Below, in pieces: positions 22,001-32,555 of a DNA stretch of 64,000 nt (position 1 is its first letter; each line of letters opens with the position of its first letter). This DNA is from Oceanimonas pelagia (GTDB lineage: Bacteria; Pseudomonadota; Gammaproteobacteria; Enterobacterales; Aeromonadaceae): NCBI RefSeq assembly GCF_030849025.1, contig NZ_CP118224.1, forward strand, positions 2,868,501-2,932,500, given 5' to 3'. The position numbers and the translations under genes are program-made. Below the pieces are notes generated by a model. It saw only the letters and a list, made by a program, of their open reading frames with translations, was not told the origin of the DNA and searched no databases.

Positions 22001-22747
22001 ACCCTGCTGCCACTCCAGCCAGGCCTCAAACGACAGCTCGGCCACAACGCCCTTATCGGCGGGACGCACCCGGGCCAGCAGCGGACTGGCGTCCACGCCG
22101 TCGGCCTGCAGGTAAATGCCGCCGCTCAGGTGCTCGGGGTCGCCTTCCAGCCGGCCCTTGAACACAAATTGCTGGCCGTCACCGGTGCCAAAACCGAGAC
22201 GTCCTTCGCCCTGATGCAGGCCGGGCTGGTTGCGCCAGCGCAGGGAAGGAATATGCAGCGCCAGCAGCGGCCGGTTCGGGCTGTTCAGCTCCAGTTGCGC
22301 ATCCACCAGGGTGAACCGGGCCACCCCCTGCAGCGCCAGGGTGCGCAGGGCCTCGAGATCGGTGTTGCCGGATTCAGGATTTTGCGACGGACCCAGCGGC
22401 AGCCGCAGGCCGTCGAGGGTGACCTCGTTGAGCACCGGCCGCCACTGGCGCAGGCTCTGCCACAGCTGCACGTCGATCAGCGCCCGGCGCAGGGTCAGAT
22501 CCGGATGTGCCGGGCGCTGCAGGCGCACCTTTTCCAGCACCAGCACCGGCCCGTAATCCTGCCAGTCCAGCCCCAGGCCACCGATGTTCAGGGTGAGCTG
22601 GTGTTCACTCAGCAGCCGGTCGAGCCACTGTTGTTGCAGGGAGGCCAGCCAGGGTGAGCCGAAGCGCAGCAGGGTGACCAGCAGGGCCAGCATCACCGCG
22701 CCGGCGGCCAGGCCGAACCAGGCCCAGCTCAGGCTGCGTCTCAACAC
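19001..22747 (-). CDS. yhdP: YhdP-family AsmA-like protein (phospholipid transport to the outer membrane)
   Basis: 1248 residues, the usual size. It has one N-terminal transmembrane helix (about 8-28) and a very long periplasmic part of beta-rich repeats ending in an AsmA-like C-terminal domain (about 1040-1210). YhdP, TamB and YdbH are thought to form hydrophobic grooves that carry phospholipids from the inner to the outer membrane. The start is GTG at 22747, whose first base is the last base of the rng stop codon, so expression is tied to rng. An open frame of 734 codons on the other strand (20453-22657) is a codon-bias shadow. Confidence 0.95.
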   Translation of the reverse strand: MLRRSLSWAWFGLAAGAVMLALLVTLLRFGSPWLASLQQQWLDRLLSEHQLTLNIGGLGLDWQDYGPVLVLEKVRLQRPAHPDLTLRRALIDVQLWQSLRQWRPVLNEVTLDGLRLPLGPSQNPESGNTDLEALRTLALQGVARFTLVDAQLELNSPNRPLLALHIPSLRWRNQPGLHQGEGRLGFGTGDGQQFVFKGRLEGDPEHLSGGIYLQADGVDASPLLARVRPADKGVVAELSFEAWLEWQQGELQAALLTLGRNRAGWGDGHTIAVDGGRIQWQPTGSGWQLASSDIDISVDGEAWPRWRVRLDRHDDQLSGYLDRLSLTDLALLAQWGEYYWPGAAHQLAGIAPEGQLAGLRLAASADGSDWRLDGELHDVSTRAFGWVPQTRGIHGRFAVAADGGRLTLTQAAPADWQWDKAFRAPWPIKAWNAELQWQQRPEGWWLWSDRLEIEGDDLSLDAWFSLQLPAGESPLLSASARVDLHRAGRAGHYLPEPVMGTRLVDYLQGAIRDGHAEHAEVLWYGRLNRFPYRDGSGIFQARVPLRDAEFRFDPRWQPLTDLDLDLLFENDGLYMRGPHGRLGEARAENIDARIVPLNRSARLKLEAGVAGAGEAVTAYLQSSPLAGSVGTTLRQVQVSGPLTGRLGLDIPLSGGPVGVQGEVSFAGNEVRVVPLAMPLSQVHGTLYFDEKQTELQQLKARWLGQPLTVEYTGRVTEAGYRADIGLAGRLQAQALSRARPRLAGLNGETGWQGKVRLNLTQGTVHYEADLGSNLAGLGSRLPTPLGKAAQRERPLQLSLSGDVTQAQARLNLAPDIDADVRLAFAADGVHVKRLWLNAGGALAKPPRAPLDVAAHLAELKLDDWLALASGGANGKQVSGLALHWPARYRALVRADRGELWRQPLSDLRLNLSPAEAGRQRLEVNARQAKGEVAWGNHEPVTARFERLWLSPGLGENGPAVGRLAPAQIPALVFRCDDCRWHELSLGKAGFQLTPLADENGVQLDDLWLDGPQLQGRAQGRWLQHEGGDISRLQWQGGARSLQALWQAMGRSSPFRDTQALLEGELSWPGLPWQPNPATLNGRVSVETGAGVLTGVSDKGAGLLSVLSMESVLRRLRLDFRDVFEDGFYFDSITAHGEFSNGVLHNDDFLLKGAAGDLAGRGRVDLAAERLDYRFDFTPNLTGNLPVLAAFAVTPVTGLYVLALSKVLGPVVDVFTRIRYGVSGPLASPQVSELGRERNRIRLPQTDKE

Positions 22748-24216
22748 TACATCATTACCACGTCGAACTGCTCCTGATTATACAGGGGCTCACTGTTGAC
22801 CCTGACCTGCTTGCCGATAAACACCTCCAGCTCGGCCAGCATGTGGGACTCGTCTTCCTGCAGCGCATCGGCCACGGCGGTGGAGGCATAGACCACGAAC
22901 TTGTCGGCGTCGTAGGCCTTGTTGACCCGCAGGATCTCCCGCAGGATTTCGTAGCTGACGGTTTCCACGGTTTTGACCCGGGCCCGGCCGTTACACTCGG
23001 GGCAGGCGTCACAGAGCACGTGCTCCAGGCTTTCCCGGGTGCGCTTGCGGGTCATCTCCACCAGCCCCAGCTGGGAAAAACCGTTGACGTTGGTCTTGGC
23101 CCTGTCCCTGGACAGCGCCAGCTCCAGGCTGTGCAGCACCCGGCGCTTGTGATCGTCATCGTACATGTCGATGAAATCGATGATGATGATGCCCCCCAGA
23201 TTGCGCAGCCGCAACTGGCGGGCAATGGCCTGGGTGGCCTCGATGTTGGTGTTGAAGATGGTTTCTTCGAGGTTACGGTGGCCGACAAAGGCGCCGGTGT
23301 TGATGTCGATGGTGGTCATGGCCTCGGTCTGATCGATGATCAGATATCCTCCCGACTTGAGCTCCACCTTGCGATCCAGCGCGCGCTGAATTTCGTTTTC
23401 CACATCGTAGAGATCGAAGATGGGCGCATTGCCCTGGTAGTATTCGATGCGCCCGGACAGCTCGGGCACAAACTCGTCCACAAAGGTGCGCAGGGCATCG
23501 CAGGTTTCCCGGGAGTCCACACGAATGCGATCCAGCTCGGCGCCGACAAAATCGCGCACGATGCGAAACGCCAGCCGCAGATCCTCGTAGAGCATGGAGC
23601 AGGACGGATACTTGCCCCGGCGCTCCTGGATTTTGCGCCACAGCCGCTTGAGAAAGGCGGCGTCCTGGGCCAGCTCCTGCTCGCCGATGCCCTCGGCGGC
23701 GGTGCGAATGATAAAGCCGCCCTGTTCATCCACATGCTCGGCGGCCAGCCGCTTGAGCCGGTCCCGCTCCTGCTCGGAGTCGATGCGCTGGGACACCCCC
23801 ACATAGGCGCTGCCGGGCATGAACACCAGATAGCGGGACGGCAGGGTGATGTCGGTGGTGAGGCGGGCACCCTTGGTGCCGAGCGGATCTTTCACCACCT
23901 GCACCATGATGTCCTGGCCCTGGCGCACCAGTTCGGCGATGTTGCCCGCCTGAAAATGGGCCTGCTCACGGGTGTCGACACATTCGGTGTGCGGCACGAT
24001 GTCGGAGGCGTGCAGAAAGGCGGCGCGCTCGCCGCCGATGTCCACAAAGGCCGCCTGCATGCCCGGCAGCACCCGGCTGACCTTGCCCTTGTAGATGTTG
24101 CCGACAATGCCGCGCCGGGCCTGACGCTCGATGTGCACTTCCTGCAGGATACCGTTTTCCACCAGGGCGACCCGGGTCTCTGCCGGGGTCATATTGATAA
24201 TCAGCTCTGCAGACAT
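22747..24216 (-). CDS. rng: Ribonuclease G
   Basis: 489 residues, equal to E. coli RNase G. The S1 RNA-binding domain is at about 39-130, with GNIYKGKVSRVLPGMQAAFVD. The catalytic part has TTIDINTGAFVG and IIIIDFIDMYDDDHK with the metal-binding aspartates, and the zinc-link cysteines are in DACPECNGRARV. RNase G matures the 16S 5' end and turns over some mRNAs. It lacks the long C-terminal scaffold of RNase E, which separates the two. It lies between maf (71 bases) and yhdP. Confidence 0.97.
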   Translation of the reverse strand: MSAELIINMTPAETRVALVENGILQEVHIERQARRGIVGNIYKGKVSRVLPGMQAAFVDIGGERAAFLHASDIVPHTECVDTREQAHFQAGNIAELVRQGQDIMVQVVKDPLGTKGARLTTDITLPSRYLVFMPGSAYVGVSQRIDSEQERDRLKRLAAEHVDEQGGFIIRTAAEGIGEQELAQDAAFLKRLWRKIQERRGKYPSCSMLYEDLRLAFRIVRDFVGAELDRIRVDSRETCDALRTFVDEFVPELSGRIEYYQGNAPIFDLYDVENEIQRALDRKVELKSGGYLIIDQTEAMTTIDINTGAFVGHRNLEETIFNTNIEATQAIARQLRLRNLGGIIIIDFIDMYDDDHKRRVLHSLELALSRDRAKTNVNGFSQLGLVEMTRKRTRESLEHVLCDACPECNGRARVKTVETVSYEILREILRVNKAYDADKFVVYASTAVADALQEDESHMLAELEVFIGKQVRVNSEPLYNQEQFDVVMM

Positions 24217-24287
24217 GATGGCTCCGCCAGTGAGAAAGTAGGGAAAGTCTTAAGCTAACACAGAATGGCGGTTTTCCGGTGTCCGGA

Positions 24288-24863
24288 TCAGCCGGTGACC
24301 ACCCCGCCACGCTGCAGCAGCGCCTCGGTTTCCACCAGCGGCAGACCCACCACGGCGCTGTAACTGCCGTGAATGCGCGCCACAAAGCGTCCGCCCAGCC
24401 CCTGGATGCCGTAGCCACCGGCCTTGTCGGCGGGCTCGCCGGTGCGCCAGTAACGGTCGATATCGGCTTCGCTCAGGGCACGAAAGGTCACTTCCGTGGT
24501 GACCAGCACCACCTCGCAGCCGCCGCCGGTGGCCAGCGCCATGGCGGTCATCACTTCATGGCATCGCCCCGACAGCCGGCGCAGCATGGCCTTGCCGTGG
24601 GCCTCACTCTGCGGCTTTTCCAGCACCTCGCCGTCCACCACTACGATGGTGTCACCGCCCAGCACCGGCAACGGCCGCGGCGCCAGCGCCGCCCCCGCCT
24701 GCGCCTTGCTTTGCGCCAGTCGCTGCACATAGTCGGTGGCGGCCTCACCCGGCCGCTGCCGCTCTTCCACCTCGGGGCGCACCAGCTCAAAGCTTACTCC
24801 CAGCTGGGCCAGCAGTTCACGGCGGCGGGGGGAGGCCGAGGCCAGGTACAGGGCGGTGGTCAT
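24288..24863 (-). CDS. maf: Maf-family nucleotide pyrophosphatase (YhdE type)
   Basis: 191 residues with the Maf signature [18 protein letters not shown] at the N-terminus and later [17 protein letters not shown]. The YhdE subgroup hydrolyses dTTP, UTP and modified pyrimidine triphosphates. Location between mreD and rng is the conserved place of yhdE. It starts 9 bases after mreD. Confidence 0.95.
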   Translation of the reverse strand: MTTALYLASASPRRRELLAQLGVSFELVRPEVEERQRPGEAATDYVQRLAQSKAQAGAALAPRPLPVLGGDTIVVVDGEVLEKPQSEAHGKAMLRRLSGRCHEVMTAMALATGGGCEVVLVTTEVTFRALSEADIDRYWRTGEPADKAGGYGIQGLGGRFVARIHGSYSAVVGLPLVETEALLQRGGVVTG

Positions 24864-24872
24864 CGAGTTTCC

Positions 24873-25361
24873 TCAGGTCAGGGCAAACTGGCGCCGGCAC
24901 TTGCGCAACAGCAAAAAGATCCAGGGCCAGAACACCATGCTGCTGACGATGGACCAGAAGTAGTGGTAATCCACCTGGATATCCCGATTGAGGTAGGCGG
25001 TCCAGAAGATCAGCAGCTTGTTGAGCATCACCAGGCCCCCCACCACAAAGGCCTGCTGCCACACCGAGTAGTTGCGCATACGCTGAAACTGGGAGGCGGC
25101 CAGATACACCGGAATCACCAGCGCCAGGGCGCGCACTCCCAGCACCGAGCCCAGCAGCAGATCCAGCAGCAGGCCAGCCACAAAGGCGGTGCCCACATTG
25201 GCCCGGTGCGGCAGGGCGATGGCCCAGTAGATCAGGGTGATCAGCAGCCAGTCGGGGCGAAACGGCGCGATCAGATCCGGCAGTGGCAGAATCGACAGCA
25301 TCAGCGCCAGCGCCAGGCTGGCCATGATGCCCACCCGACTGCGCAGGGGAAAGGCGCTCAT
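24873..25361 (-). CDS. mreD: MreD, rod-shape-determining membrane protein
   Basis: 162 residues with about five transmembrane helices, from LALALMLSILPLPDLI to the basic end LLRKCRRQFALT. MreD is part of the Rod complex with MreC, MreB, RodA and PBP2. I chose the ATG at 25361, which overlaps the mreC stop by 4 bases; the longer frame to 25421 runs into mreC. Confidence 0.95.
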   Translation of the reverse strand: MSAFPLRSRVGIMASLALALMLSILPLPDLIAPFRPDWLLITLIYWAIALPHRANVGTAFVAGLLLDLLLGSVLGVRALALVIPVYLAASQFQRMRNYSVWQQAFVVGGLVMLNKLLIFWTAYLNRDIQVDYHYFWSIVSSMVFWPWIFLLLRKCRRQFALT

Positions 25362-26227
25362 GAGCTCTCCTTGTCGTTGGCCGTGGCCGGTTCCGGCTCG
25401 GTAACCCTGGGCTCGGGCCACAACAGCAGCAGGTAGCGCACCCGGCCGAGGGCGGCAAAGGGCGTCACCCGAATATCGGCAAAGGCATGGCCTTCCTCAT
25501 AGCCCACGTGAGTGACCCGACCCACCGGATAGCCCTCGGGAAAACGCCCGGCCAGGCCCGAGCTGAGCAGCACGTCGCCTTCCTGAATGTCGGTATTGCG
25601 GGTAATGTTGTCGAGCACCAGCCGGTCCAGCCGGCCGCTGCCGCTGGCAATGGCGCGCAAATCATTGCGCGCCACCCGCACCGGAATGCCGTGGCTGATG
25701 TCGGTGATCAGCAGCACCCGGCTGGTGGTCTGCCCCACCGAGATCACCTGGCCCACCACGCCCTGCTCGTTGAGCACCGGCTGGCCTTCAAACACCCCCT
25801 GCCGGCTGCCCTTGTCGATCACCACCTGGTGAGAAAAGGGATCCGTGTCCACCGCCATGATCTCGGCCACCATGCGCCGGGCGTCGCGCTGCACCGGCGA
25901 GCCCAGCAGCTCGCGCAGGCGCTGGTTTTCCTGCTCCAGATGGCGCAGGCGCAGCAGGTCATCCCGCAGCAGAAACAGCTCCCGTTCCATGCGCTCGGTC
26001 TGGTTCAGCAGCGCCTGGCGCGACATCAACTGGGTAGAGGCGGAGTCCAGCAACAGCCGCGGACTGTTGGCCATGTACTGCAGCGGGCTGACCAGGGAGT
26101 TGAGGTAAAGCTTGATATCGGTAAAGGACTGGTAGCGGCTGTCGGCCACCATCAGGGCAAGGCTGGCCAGCACCGCCAGGGTCAGGCGAATGGGCAGGGA
26201 AGGGCCGCGACCAAATATGGGTTTCAT
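25358..26227 (-). CDS. mreC: MreC, rod-shape-determining periplasmic protein
   Basis: 289 residues: an N-terminal transmembrane helix (about 11-28), a coiled-coil (about 60-105, rich in Leu, Glu and Arg) and a double beta-barrel domain (about 115-270) with LVLDNITRNTDIQEGDVLLSSG-like family sequence. MreC scaffolds PBP2 activation in the elongasome. Start is the ATG at 26227 rather than a GTG one codon upstream. It is 36 bases after mreB. Confidence 0.97.
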   Translation of the reverse strand: MKPIFGRGPSLPIRLTLAVLASLALMVADSRYQSFTDIKLYLNSLVSPLQYMANSPRLLLDSASTQLMSRQALLNQTERMERELFLLRDDLLRLRHLEQENQRLRELLGSPVQRDARRMVAEIMAVDTDPFSHQVVIDKGSRQGVFEGQPVLNEQGVVGQVISVGQTTSRVLLITDISHGIPVRVARNDLRAIASGSGRLDRLVLDNITRNTDIQEGDVLLSSGLAGRFPEGYPVGRVTHVGYEEGHAFADIRVTPFAALGRVRYLLLLWPEPRVTEPEPATANDKESS

Positions 26228-26263
26228 CACAAAAAAGGCAGGCCGGTCACCCGGCCCGATTCA

Positions 26264-27403
<1,140 letters not shown>

Positions 27404-27481
27404 TCACGAACGAATACGAGTTTCAATAAATCGATAAGTTCCCTACACTTGCGCCAGAACTTTACTTTTCTCGGTCTTTCC

Positions 27482-28387
27482 GTGCCTTCACTGCATCGCT
27501 GGCAACAGCTCTACGACCGGGCCGGCGCCTCCGTGCTGCAGCCGGTACGGCATGCCTTGCTCGACCATCATGGCCTGACCCTGCACATCAAGCGGGACGA
27601 CCGGCTGCATGCCTTTATTTCCGGCAACAAGTGGCGAAAACTGAAATATGTGTTGCGCCAGGCGCTGTCGGAACGGGCCGCCGGCCTGCTCAGTTTTGGC
27701 GGCGCCTGGTCCAATCACCTGCACGCCCTGGCCGCCGCCGGCCAGGCGCTGGGCGTGCCCACCGCAGGCATAGTGCGGGGCGAGCCCGAATACGCCGGCA
27801 ACCCCACCCTGTCCGATGCGCGAGCCTGGGGCATGACGCTGGAATTTGTGGACCGGCAGAGCTACCGCCGCCGCCACGAGGCGGACTTTCTCGCCGGGCT
27901 GGCCGCCCGCCATCCCGGCTTTTACATCATTCCCGAAGGGGGCAGCTGCGTCCTGGCCCTGCCCGGCGTGGCCGAGCTGTGGCGGGAACTGCCCCCCTGC
28001 GAGGAGCTGATATTGCCGGTGGCCAGCGGCGGCACCCTGGCCGGGCTGCTGTCGGCTCGCCCCGGCCGCACCCGCGTTACCGGCTACGCCGTACTCAAGG
28101 GCCAGGGCTGGCTTGCCGACACCGTGCACGGGCTGTACGCGCCCGCCGCCCATGACCCCGGCTGGCAACTGCGGCTGAACCATCACGGCGGCGGTTATGC
28201 CAAATGTTCCCCGGCAGACCGGGCCGCCATCACCGAATTAAGCGAGGCGCTGGCAGTGCCGCTGGAGCCGGTATACAGCGGCAAGGCCCTGCTCGGCCTG
28301 TTTCGGGACATTGAAGCCGGCCACTACGCTCCCGGCAGCCGGCTGATTTTTCTGCATACCGGCGGGCTGCAGGGCGCCAGAAGCTAG
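27482..28387 (+). CDS. PLP-dependent enzyme, ACC deaminase / D-cysteine desulfhydrase family
   Basis: 301 residues from a GTG at 27482, or 312 from a TTG at 27449; neither has a clear ribosome site. It is a tryptophan-synthase-beta-type PLP fold. The Schiff-base lysine is expected in ISGNKWRKLKYVL, followed by SFGGAWSNHLHALAAAG and the phosphate-binding run LPVASGGTLAGL. The group includes D-cysteine desulfhydrase and ACC deaminase; which reaction it runs cannot be told from sequence alone. It sits alone between divergent mreB and convergent csrD, which it overlaps by 4 bases. Confidence 0.85.
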   Translation: MPSLHRWQQLYDRAGASVLQPVRHALLDHHGLTLHIKRDDRLHAFISGNKWRKLKYVLRQALSERAAGLLSFGGAWSNHLHALAAAGQALGVPTAGIVRGEPEYAGNPTLSDARAWGMTLEFVDRQSYRRRHEADFLAGLAARHPGFYIIPEGGSCVLALPGVAELWRELPPCEELILPVASGGTLAGLLSARPGRTRVTGYAVLKGQGWLADTVHGLYAPAAHDPGWQLRLNHHGGGYAKCSPADRAAITELSEALAVPLEPVYSGKALLGLFRDIEAGHYAPGSRLIFLHTGGLQGARS

Positions 28388-30297
28388 ACCAGCGCAAAGC
28401 GCTCGGGGCAGGAGAAATAATAGCCCTGGCCGGCGTGCACGCCCAGCTGTTGCAGGCATTCCCACTCCGCCTCGGTTTCCACCCCCACGGCAATCACCTG
28501 TGTGCGGTTGCCCATGCAGTTGCCCAGCAGACTGCGCACCGCCATCTGGTTATTGGGCTTTTTTTCGATGTCCCGCACCAGGCTGGGATGCAGCTTGAGA
28601 TAGTCGAGATCATAGTCCTTGATGTACTGGGTACTGACCACGTCCTGACCCGCATGATCCACCGCCAGCCCGCAGCCCAGCGCCTTGAGCGCCCGCAGCG
28701 GCTTGACCAGATCCTGAAAATGACGGCTGACACCGGCTTCCGACAGCTCGATCACCAACTCGTTGAGCAGGGCCTTGGGCAGCTGGATCAGCTCAAACAC
28801 CAGCCAGCGGTGAAAGCCCCGGTTGAGCAGGCTGTCCACCGACAGGTTGATGGCCAGGGTGGCGCGGCGATCGCTTTCCTGCAGCAGGGTCAGGCAGCGC
28901 AGCATGATGCAGCGATCCAGCTCCTGCAACAGGCCGCATTTTTCCGCCATGGGCAGAAAATGCCCCGCCGCCAGCTCCCGGCCCTGCTCGTCGTGAATGC
29001 GCGCCAGCAGTTCATGGCTTTCCGGCTCACCGCCCCGGGCCCGGTAAATGCCCTGGCGATCGAGCAGCACCGCGTCCTGCTCCAGCAGCCGGCTCAGCAG
29101 GGTGCGCCAGCGCACCGTGCCCTTGCCGCTGCTTTCCTCGGTCAGGCCCTTGTAATACATGAAATAACCGTCGCCGCCCTGCAGGGCAGCGCTGCGCAGG
29201 GCCAGCTCGGCTTCTTCCTCCACCTGGTGCAACTGCTCGCCAAAGCGAAAGCAGACGCCACCGATAAACAACGCCGGCTCCCGCACCGTATCGGGCCAGT
29301 GCAGCCGGTGCAGCAGCTTCATCACCTGGCGGGCCGCATCCAGCGCCTCACTCTCCACCAGATTGGGAAACAGCAGGGCAAAGGTGTTGCCGGTGTAACG
29401 GGCCTGCAGGGCGCCCGGATAACGCCGGATCAGGTGCCCCAGGTACACCGAGGCCGAGCTCAGCAGCTCGTCGCCCCGGTCGTGCCCCAGCTTGTGGTTG
29501 ATGTGCTCCAGATCCTGCAGCTCCACCAGCAGCAGGGCGCCGGAATGACTGGCAGAGTCGTTGAGCGCCGCTTCCAGCCGGTTGTCGAAGAAGACCCGGT
29601 TGCCGATGCCGATCTTGCGATCCACAAACACATTGGCACGAATGAAGGTGTCGAAACGGCTGCGCTCCTTGCGCGCCTCCTTCAGCTCGCCCATCAGCTT
29701 GTCCAGCGCCCGGCTGGCGGCCTGGGGCCACTCCTCACCGGGGCTGTGCTGCAACATGCTGAGCCGGCCCGCCAGGATCAGCCGGCCGCGCTGGTCGAGC
29801 AGCTCGGCTCCCCGCAGCTGGCGGCGAAACCAGCGCAAACTGAACAGCAGGCCGGCAAACACCAGCATGATGGCACCGGTCAGCCCCGACACCGCCGCCA
29901 GCGAGCTGTCGATATCGTAAAAGGGCGGACGCAGCACCAGCCGCACCAGCAGCTCCGGCTCGCCCGGCAGAGGGTGCTGGTATTCCCGGGACACTTCACT
30001 GTCGGCCAGCGGCTGTCCCTGCTGGTAGCGGTAGCGCACCGCCGCGTCGTCCTGCACCGTAAATTCGATGATATCGTTGACGTCGAGCAGGGCCGGCAGC
30101 CAGCGCTCCAGGGTGGCCTGCCGCCCGGCGCCGCTCTGCCAGGCCTCGTCGACCAGGCGCACCACGGCATCGACCTGGCGCTGCTGGTAGGCCACCCCCA
30201 TCTGATAAAAGCTGATGCCGGCACCCACCAGCACCATCAGTACCGCCGCCAGCACACACAGGGTGATGGTGGTAATAAACTGATTGGTGAATTTCAT
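28384..30297 (-). CDS. csrD: CsrD (MshH), regulator of CsrB/CsrC RNA decay
   Basis: 637 residues: two transmembrane helices around a short periplasmic part (about 8-28 and 140-160), a HAMP-like segment, then GGDEF-like and EAL-like domains. Both active sites are degenerate, with TGNTF in place of GGDEF and ELL in place of EAL, exactly as expected of CsrD, which does not make or cut c-di-GMP. CsrD targets CsrB-type RNAs for RNase E decay; a candidate target lies at 44321-44665. Start is the ATG at 30297 (MKFTNQF), with AGGG 7 bases upstream. In Vibrio this gene is mshH, next to the MSHA pilus operon, which is absent here. Confidence 0.95.
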   Translation of the reverse strand: MKFTNQFITTITLCVLAAVLMVLVGAGISFYQMGVAYQQRQVDAVVRLVDEAWQSGAGRQATLERWLPALLDVNDIIEFTVQDDAAVRYRYQQGQPLADSEVSREYQHPLPGEPELLVRLVLRPPFYDIDSSLAAVSGLTGAIMLVFAGLLFSLRWFRRQLRGAELLDQRGRLILAGRLSMLQHSPGEEWPQAASRALDKLMGELKEARKERSRFDTFIRANVFVDRKIGIGNRVFFDNRLEAALNDSASHSGALLLVELQDLEHINHKLGHDRGDELLSSASVYLGHLIRRYPGALQARYTGNTFALLFPNLVESEALDAARQVMKLLHRLHWPDTVREPALFIGGVCFRFGEQLHQVEEEAELALRSAALQGGDGYFMYYKGLTEESSGKGTVRWRTLLSRLLEQDAVLLDRQGIYRARGGEPESHELLARIHDEQGRELAAGHFLPMAEKCGLLQELDRCIMLRCLTLLQESDRRATLAINLSVDSLLNRGFHRWLVFELIQLPKALLNELVIELSEAGVSRHFQDLVKPLRALKALGCGLAVDHAGQDVVSTQYIKDYDLDYLKLHPSLVRDIEKKPNNQMAVRSLLGNCMGNRTQVIAVGVETEAEWECLQQLGVHAGQGYYFSCPERFALV

Positions 30298-30418
30298 TCG
30301 CAGTCCCTGCCGCCGACCCGTGGCCGGCATCTCCTGTTTGTTATTATGCAAGATTCAGGCGAAACCCAACCCCGCCTCTGTTCAGTATCGTTCAGTTTTA
30401 TCGGCTCGCCCAAACAGC

Positions 30419-30442
30419 AAAAGGCCCCGCCTGAGCGGGGCC
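30419..30442 (-). terminator. Rho-independent terminator after ssb
   Basis: Read on the minus strand, GGCCCCGC, a TCAG loop and GCGGGGCC are followed by TTTT. It lies 30 bases after the ssb stop codon. The rest of the 30298-30471 gap must hold the csrD promoter, which I could not place. Confidence 0.88.
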
Positions 30443-30471
30443 CCGATGATACAACGTTTCGCGTTCCGAAC

Positions 30472-31053
30472 TCAGAACGGAATATCGTCATCGAAGTCCA
30501 TCGGCGGCTCGTTGTATACCGGCTGGCTCTGGGGCTTGGCTGCCGGTTGCGGCTGCCCCTGAGGCTTGTTGCCGCCGTACTGGGACTGGCCCCCCTGCTG
30601 GACATACTGGCCGCCGCCCTGCTGCTGGCCCCAGTTGCCCTGTTGCTGACCGCCACCCTGCTGGCCCTGGTTCCAGCCGCCCTGGCCACCACCGGCGCCC
30701 TGCGGGCGACCGCCCAGCATCTGCATGGTGCCGCCCTGATCCACCACCACCTCGGTGGTGTAGCGGTCCTGACCGCCCTGATCCTGCCACTTGCGGGTCT
30801 GCAGCCGGCCTTCCACATACACCTGCGAGCCCTTGCGCAGGTACTCTCCGGCAATTTCGGCCAGCTTGCCGAAGAACACCACCCGGTGCCATTCGGTGCG
30901 CTCGCGCTGCTCTCCGCTCTGCTTGTCGCGCCAGGTTTCACTGGTGGCCAGGGTAATGTTGGCGACGGCGTTGCCGTTAGGCATATAGCGCACTTCGGGA
31001 TCCTGACCCAGGTGCCCGATCAGGATGACTTTGTTGATGCCTCTATTGGCCAT
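30472..31053 (-). CDS. ssb: Single-stranded DNA-binding protein
   Basis: 193 residues: an N-terminal OB fold (about 1-110, starting [20 protein letters not shown]), a glycine- and glutamine-rich linker (about 112-180) and the acidic tip DFDDDIPF that binds partner proteins. The ATG at 31053 has GGAG at 7 bases; an upstream GTG at 31071 is rejected. It lies 14 bases after the YajR-like gene, so ssb is probably read from the promoter region shared with uvrA. Confidence 0.98.
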   Translation of the reverse strand: MANRGINKVILIGHLGQDPEVRYMPNGNAVANITLATSETWRDKQSGEQRERTEWHRVVFFGKLAEIAGEYLRKGSQVYVEGRLQTRKWQDQGGQDRYTTEVVVDQGGTMQMLGGRPQGAGGGQGGWNQGQQGGGQQQGNWGQQQGGGQYVQQGGQSQYGGNKPQGQPQPAAKPQSQPVYNEPPMDFDDDIPF

Positions 31054-31067
31054 AACTTGCTCCGTAC

Positions 31068-32441
31068 TCACAGGTTGATCAGGCGTTTGGCCTGATCCAG
31101 TTCAAAAATGTTGCCATCTACCTTGAGGTAGGCGGCGCTTTCGTCGGGAATAATCAGCGCCTCGTGCACACCCGGCAGTGCCATCAGCCGCTGCAGCAAC
31201 TGACTGCGGGCAGATTCGCTTTCTATATTACCACCGATGGGCAGAATATGAGACCGCACGCGGCTGACATTGGCCATGCCCGCCGACAGCCAGAACCACA
31301 GCACCATGGTCAGCGCCACCAGCAAAAACACGCCGGGACCGCCGAGCTGCTGGAACAGCAGGCCCCCCAGCACACCGCCGAGAAAGGCCCCGAAAAACTG
31401 GCTGGTGGAATAAATGCCCATGGCGGTGCCCTTGCCTCCCGCCGGCGCCAGCATCGACAGAAACGCCGGCAGCGAGGCTTCCATAAAGTTGAAGGCGGTA
31501 AAGTACAGCACCATGGCCAGGGCCAGCAGCCAGAGCTGGCCCTGGCCCAGCGCCATCAGCACCAGCGCCATCATCATCACCAGAATGGAGGCCTGAAACA
31601 GCAGCTTGTTCATGTTGCGCCGGGCGCCGAGGATCAGAAAGGGAATGATCAGCACAAACGACAGTCCCAGCGCCGGCAGATACAGCCACCAGTGGTGCTC
31701 GGCCACCAGGCCGGCGTCTTTCAGCGACAACGGAAAGGCCACGAACACGGCGGTCAGGGTCATGTGCAGCAGCATGATGCCAAAGTCCAGCCGCAGCAAC
31801 TGCGGATCCTTCAGCAGCCGGCCGAACAGCTCGGGAGCGGCGGTCACGTCCCGGATCTGCCCCTTGCTCACCGAGTCCGGCAGCATGAGACGCACCATGA
31901 CGATCCCCACCAGCGCCAGCAGCGCCGTGCTCCAGAATACCCCGGACAGACCGAACCAGGACGCCAGCAGCGGCCCCGCCACCATGGCGGCGGCAAACGA
32001 CAGGCCGATGCATACCCCGATAATGGCCATGGCCTTGGTGCGGTTTTCTTCCCGGGTGATGTCGGCGGCCAGCGCCAGTATGGCCCCGGCAATGGCGCCG
32101 CTGCCCTGCAGCACCCGGCCGATCACCACGCCATAAACAGAGTCGGACAGCGCCGCCACCACAGAGCCGGCAGCAAACAGCGCCAGCCCGGCGTAAATCA
32201 CCGGCTTGCGGCCGATGCGATCCGACAGCCAGCCGGCGGGGATCTGCAATACCGCCTGGGTCAGACCATAGGCGCCGATGGCGATGCCCACCCACAGGGG
32301 GGAATAGCCCTCCAGGCCGCTACCGTACAGGGCAAACACCGGCATGATCATGAACAGGCCCAGCATGCGCATGCCAAAAATGCTGGCCAGGGTAAAGGAC
32401 GCCCGCCGCTCCCGCGGGCTGAAGCCTTGCTGATCGCTCAT
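31068..32441 (-). CDS. yajR: YajR-family MFS transporter with C-terminal soluble domain
   Basis: 457 residues with 12 predicted transmembrane helices and the MFS loop motif [12 protein letters not shown]. After the last helix (about residue 390) comes a ferredoxin-like soluble domain of about 65 residues ([20 protein letters not shown]), the YAM domain that marks YajR. Substrate unknown. The start at 32441 matches YajR and has GGAA upstream. It sits between uvrA and ssb, which in many relatives are direct divergent neighbours, so it appears to have been inserted into that unit. Confidence 0.9.
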   Translation of the reverse strand: MSDQQGFSPRERRASFTLASIFGMRMLGLFMIMPVFALYGSGLEGYSPLWVGIAIGAYGLTQAVLQIPAGWLSDRIGRKPVIYAGLALFAAGSVVAALSDSVYGVVIGRVLQGSGAIAGAILALAADITREENRTKAMAIIGVCIGLSFAAAMVAGPLLASWFGLSGVFWSTALLALVGIVMVRLMLPDSVSKGQIRDVTAAPELFGRLLKDPQLLRLDFGIMLLHMTLTAVFVAFPLSLKDAGLVAEHHWWLYLPALGLSFVLIIPFLILGARRNMNKLLFQASILVMMMALVLMALGQGQLWLLALAMVLYFTAFNFMEASLPAFLSMLAPAGGKGTAMGIYSTSQFFGAFLGGVLGGLLFQQLGGPGVFLLVALTMVLWFWLSAGMANVSRVRSHILPIGGNIESESARSQLLQRLMALPGVHEALIIPDESAAYLKVDGNIFELDQAKRLINL

Positions 32442-32526
32442 GAGTGATGGTTCCGCTGTCATTGTTCACAAAAGAGCGGCAGTTTAGCACGGAGCACCGC
32501 TCGAGATTAATCCCTCCGTTGCGCTC

Positions 32527-32555
32527 TTGGCTGGCTATTCATCCAGTGCCATACT
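32527..32555 (+). promoter_or_regulatory. uvrA promoter
   Basis: TTGGCT at 32527-32532 as -35, a 17-base spacer, and CATACT at 32550-32555 as -10. The start would fall about 27 bases before the uvrA ATG. A LexA-type box lies between the two hexamers. Confidence 0.6.
32531..32546. promoter_or_regulatory. LexA (SOS) box between uvrA and yajR-ssb
   Basis: The 16-base site is CTG, ten bases, CAG (CTGGCTATTCATCCAG), the spacing of the gammaproteobacterial LexA box. It sits inside the uvrA promoter and about 90 bases upstream of the divergent yajR-ssb genes. uvrA and ssb share such a box in E. coli. Confidence 0.75.

Noticed and set aside
20453..22657. 734-codon open frame on the strand opposite yhdP
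   Set aside because: It is a shadow: the composition is Gly/His/Gln/Ala/Pro-rich with no recognisable domain, and yhdP on the other strand matches a known family throughout.
30550..30720. Gln/Gly-rich low-complexity stretch as a possible repeat element
   Set aside because: It is the intrinsically disordered linker of ssb, normal for that protein.
28435..31095. 886-codon open frame opposite csrD and ssb
   Set aside because: It spans two well-supported genes and a terminator on the other strand and has no domain signal.
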